Shown: in pieces, positions 61,011 to 64,000 of the stretch
Layout of the letters: each line of letters starts with the position of its first letter
How positions within the stretch are numbered: the stretch's first letter is position 1
Assembly (NCBI GenBank): GCA_947652115.1
Contig: OX393566.1
Coordinates: forward strand, 10,354,076-10,418,075
Length of the DNA stretch: 64,000 nt
Direction: 5' to 3'
DNA from: Blastomussa wellsi
Lineage: Eukaryota; Cnidaria; Anthozoa; Scleractinia; Plerogyridae
Notes under the pieces: model-generated
The model's database searches: none
What the model saw: the letters and a program-made list of their open reading frames with translations, nothing else
Told to the model about the DNA's origin: nothing
Made by a program: the position numbers and the translations under genes

Positions 61011-61710
61011 GACATAAGAAGATTTTGAACTTTAAGAGCATTAACAGCCTCTGAACGTTGAATTTTATTAAGAACTTTAGACGCTACAATGACTGTTATG
61101 AACCTTGCGTGTCTTTGCGTGCCTTGAGAAATAAAGAAATGTTGGCATTGCTTTACTCATACTTTCAGACGCCCATTTCATTTATTGTGTTTTTACTTTT
61201 CCTTTGTTTAAGTTTTTTTTCTTTTAAGGAGAAGAGGGATGTCGCCACAGCCTGCCTTGAGAGCGAAAAAGCGAGCAAATGGTTCGAGGACGTGGTGGTA
61301 AAATCTTGAATAAGACCACTCGAAAGAGGACTATTTCACCCATGCACTATTTTTTGTTGTTATATATTTGTTGGAAATGATTAAAAAAATATTGCTTGTT
61401 GCTTAAATACAGTGCGAAGTGGATTAAAGACACATTTTCAAATCGCATTATTCTTAAATTTCGTGTTCAGCTATTTTGTTTGTTTGTGATTGGCAGGTTT
61501 GAACACTGTGCTTAGAATTTCAGTCACAGGGACTTTCCGCATAGACCATTGCCGTCAAACCAAGCCATTTGCTTGCTGTATCAGTAGAAGTTCCTCATCT
61601 TGGAACATTTTAAAAAATATCAAAAATTAGTCAAAAACAATTTTTGTCAGTTAGGGAAGGAGTTTAATTGCGTCAATTTATATTATAACGGAAACAATTA
61701 GGTTTTATTT
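61011..61710. other. Flank of gene A 3' end, no recognised gene
   Basis: The ORF 61058-61309 has a hydrophobic middle (SFIVFLLFLCLSFFSF) but no ATG context or splice support, and lies in the tail of the decayed gypsy element. From 61310 the sequence is AT-rich and non-coding up to the gene A stop. Confidence 0.35.
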
Positions 61711-63820
61711 TTACTGGATCGGGGTTTCGGCCGACGTCTTAGCTAAATCTGTTTTCCCGCCTTTATTAGTATGGGATGCTTTACTTTTCTTAGAGGTCGA
61801 ATTCAACGAATTACTCGTTCCCTTCAACACCTTTTCCCTTCTAAACGCGAAAGAGCGTTCATTATTCAAATCGTCAAAGTTTATCGAATCGCCGTCCTTG
61901 GATAAAACAGAAGCCATACCCATCGTATTAGAGCCAATTGGCAAACGTAGCCCGTGTTCAAAGGTACTATCAAGTCCAAGATTAGACAGTCTTGATATGG
62001 AAGGCTTTCCTGTTGATCGAAAGTTAGACCGCAACTTCAACAAGCGATCTAAATCGGGGTTAGTTTGCATTGGAAGATTTACACCTCTCGCCATATTGTC
62101 ACTGATTTCTTCCATAACCATGTTATTACCCAGTGGTTGCCGCATGTTGTTACTCACTGGTTGACGCACTGGCATTCGTCTTTCGTCGGCCACGTCGCGC
62201 TCAATGGAATTTTCTTCCTGACTTGAGATACTTTTCTCCTGCTGTCCTGCACCTTCAGTATACATGCGCGGAGTAGGATTTGCTGTACGCTGTAGCAAGG
62301 CTGACGATAGTGGTAAGTCAAATCCGCCAGCTCTTTGTAGAAGGGACCCTTGCCGCTGGGGTGCTTCCATAACAGAAGTTTGAAATTGGGGGCTTCTTGA
62401 TGTGGACGAGCTGATCGGTGCGACAGGCATAGACGACATCCGAAGGGGGCTCCCAATAAGAGGCCTAGGGGACCTACCAATGGGAGATCGATCTCCCAAA
62501 AATGACGCAGCTTTCAAAGGTGAAATACCCATTGTTTGACTGGGCATCGGTTCTATGGCACCATTGTCTAACATTTGTGCATGAATAGGCTGCTCTGACG
62601 CCAACGGTGTTCTTATATTACCTTGAAACATGTTAATACCATCCAATTGCCCAGCGCCTATGCCTTGATTCGGTTCTGGTAGGATTGGAGAGCTCTGAAG
62701 ACCGTCGTTAAGTCGAGTAAAGCTATTTCGTCCAGTCAAGTCATCAAATCCTTCGTTACCTTCGCTTTCTTCCCGATTGTTTGCCAGAAGAAATTCTTGC
62801 ATCATTTCATTTAAAACTGAATTCCTGTCAGAACCTCCCAAAGACTGACTTAGTATTTGACGAATCAGATTGGAGCTGCCTTGAGTTGGCATGGGACCAA
62901 ATCCATTAAGTCCTTCGCCATTTAATGCATCGTTGAGACTTCCCAAATCACCAGGCGATCTCTGCCCATACAGCTTTTCCTTCAATGATTTTAGTAAAGG
63001 AACCATTTTTAATCCATGGTGATGCTTTCTATGCACATTTAGAAAGGGGTTACCATCCCAATTATCAGAGAGGCCCCCAAGTGGTGACTCTGTAGGAGCT
63101 CCCATGTTATCAAGGAAAGGCATGTGATTGTTTAATCCGCGATTTAACTTGTTTATTAATACCTTTCTTAGCCATGGTATCATTTTTGTTGGCCATATCA
63201 TTGCTTTCTTGGAATGTTTCTTCTCTTTGCAGGCTTCGTCCTCTTTAGACAGGTTAAACAGTTCACACAACATTTGACGAATGACAACTTTTTGTTTCCG
63301 CTTTTCATCTTGCTTCGTATGGTGAGTTTTATGATCCTCTGGGGTGGTTGCATTGCTATTTCCAGTTTCCTTTAAAATTTGGTTCCATTGCTTTACTTTT
63401 AAAAAATGTTTTGTATAATTTCTCTGAATTCCGTTCTCTAGTTCAACGATTTTAATTTTGGAGGCATTTTTGAAGTTTTCCATTTCTCGTCTTTCCTGTC
63501 GTGTAGAGTTTGCGATATGTGACACGGGTTTGTTTCTCTCTTTATCTTTTTTCTCCTCATCGAAAAGGCTGCTGTTGTTTTCTTGGAAAAACCCTGCCAG
63601 TTTGTTTGCTGTTTCGACTTTTCCGTTGTGTTTCCGCAGCCCTGCAAACAAAAATAGTATTTAAATAATGTTATACGGTGTGCAGGTATATTAGCTTCAT
63701 TTTGAAATGCTCGCCAAAATTTAATTGCTAACGCTAAAACACGACTGGGTGTGGATTCTTACCGTTTGAAAACAGTCCATGGAGCGAAATCAAAACAGCT
63801 GTTGTTAATAAAAACTTCAT
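61711..63820 (-). CDS. Gene A: secreted Met/Pro/Ser-rich protein (662 aa), two coding exons
   Basis: Exon 1 (63763-63820) encodes MKFLLTTAVLISLHGLFSN and ends in phase 1 (AACG|gtaaga). Exon 2 (61711-63641) starts at tttgtttgcag and continues GLRKHNGKVETANKLAGFF. The N-terminal third is highly charged and Lys-rich (EEKKDKERNKP, KQDEKRKQKVV) with two cysteines (MLCELF, EACKEK). The middle has His/Lys patches (VHRKHHHGLKM) and Gly/Asn-rich stretches (NDALNGEGLNGFG). The C-terminal half is rich in Ser, Pro, Met, Gln and Arg, with loosely repeated SPxGRSP-like and MRQPLGNNM-like motifs and a Ser/Lys-rich tail. TAA is followed within two bases by AATAAA. I recognise no domain; the leader and phase-1 layout place it with genes B, C and D. 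A 5' UTR intron is possible between about 63840 and 63895. Confidence 0.78.
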
Positions 63821-64000
63821 TCTAACTGTTAACTGCAGAAATAAAAGCGAAGGACAAAATAATCAATCAATCGATCGATAAACGATGGTTACTACCTGAA
63901 GCTGGCTAGTGGCACAGCAGTTGCCGTGGGGAAATATCGAAAGCGGTTGAGTTGATGGTACTTCAGAAAAACTGTAGTTTGCCATACTTTGAAAAGATGG

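Noticed and set aside
1..64000. CRISPR arrays, operons, bacterial promoters
   Set aside because: The window is eukaryotic (spliced genes, LTR, LINE and Penelope elements); no regularly spaced direct repeats of CRISPR type are present.

Overview
This is a eukaryotic, AT-rich (roughly 38% GC by eye), intron-containing, repeat-dense window. The repeats (a Penelope-like element with a GIY-YIG domain, two decayed Ty3/gypsy elements, THAP-type DNA transposon copies, a LINE 3' end, tRNA-derived SINEs and many foldback MITEs) together with the gene style best fit an anthozoan cnidarian, probably a stony coral. That assignment rests on pattern recognition, not on a search.

The host genes were rebuilt by hand from ORFs, splice sites and intron phase. 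Five are on the minus strand: gene A (61711-63820, 662 aa), gene B (50560-56328, 1530 aa), gene C (40022-45221, 742 aa), gene D (32134-36190, 588 aa, with an alternative or duplicated last exon E at 29536-30320) and gene F (from 8205, running off the left edge). One smaller gene, G (17189-19335, 153 aa), is on the plus strand. All share one layout: a short first coding exon encodes a signal peptide and ends in phase 1, followed by phase-1 small exons and/or one very large exon. The products are secreted and low in complexity: Met/Gly-rich (D, E), Gly/Glu-rich (F), Gln/Asn/Ser/Thr-rich with many N-glycosylation sequons (B, C), Met/Pro/Ser-rich (A) and small and basic (G). I recognise no conserved enzymatic domain. 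The common architecture, shared orientation and lack of conserved domains suggest a locally expanded cluster of fast-evolving extracellular proteins, comparable in logic to vertebrate SCPP or mollusc matrix-protein clusters. Their function (skeleton or matrix, mucus, adhesive, capsule) cannot be read from the sequence.

Layout: 1-8.2 kb gene F, with a 358-bp tandem duplication and a nested foldback element in its introns; 9.8-15.5 kb mobile DNA (MITE, THAP copy, Penelope-like element with a 200-N gap, hairpin repeats, LINE tail); 17.0-19.3 kb gene G with a TATA box; 19.4-25 kb foldback repeats; 25.2-29.2 kb an RT-deleted Ty3/gypsy element with LTRs and a 5-bp target duplication; 29.5-36.2 kb genes E and D; 36.2-40 kb no recognised gene; 40.0-45.2 kb gene C with a microsatellite-bearing first intron; 45.3-50.5 kb repeats; 50.6-56.4 kb gene B with a TATA box; 57-61.3 kb repeats including a second THAP copy and a second decayed gypsy element; 61.7-63.8 kb gene A.
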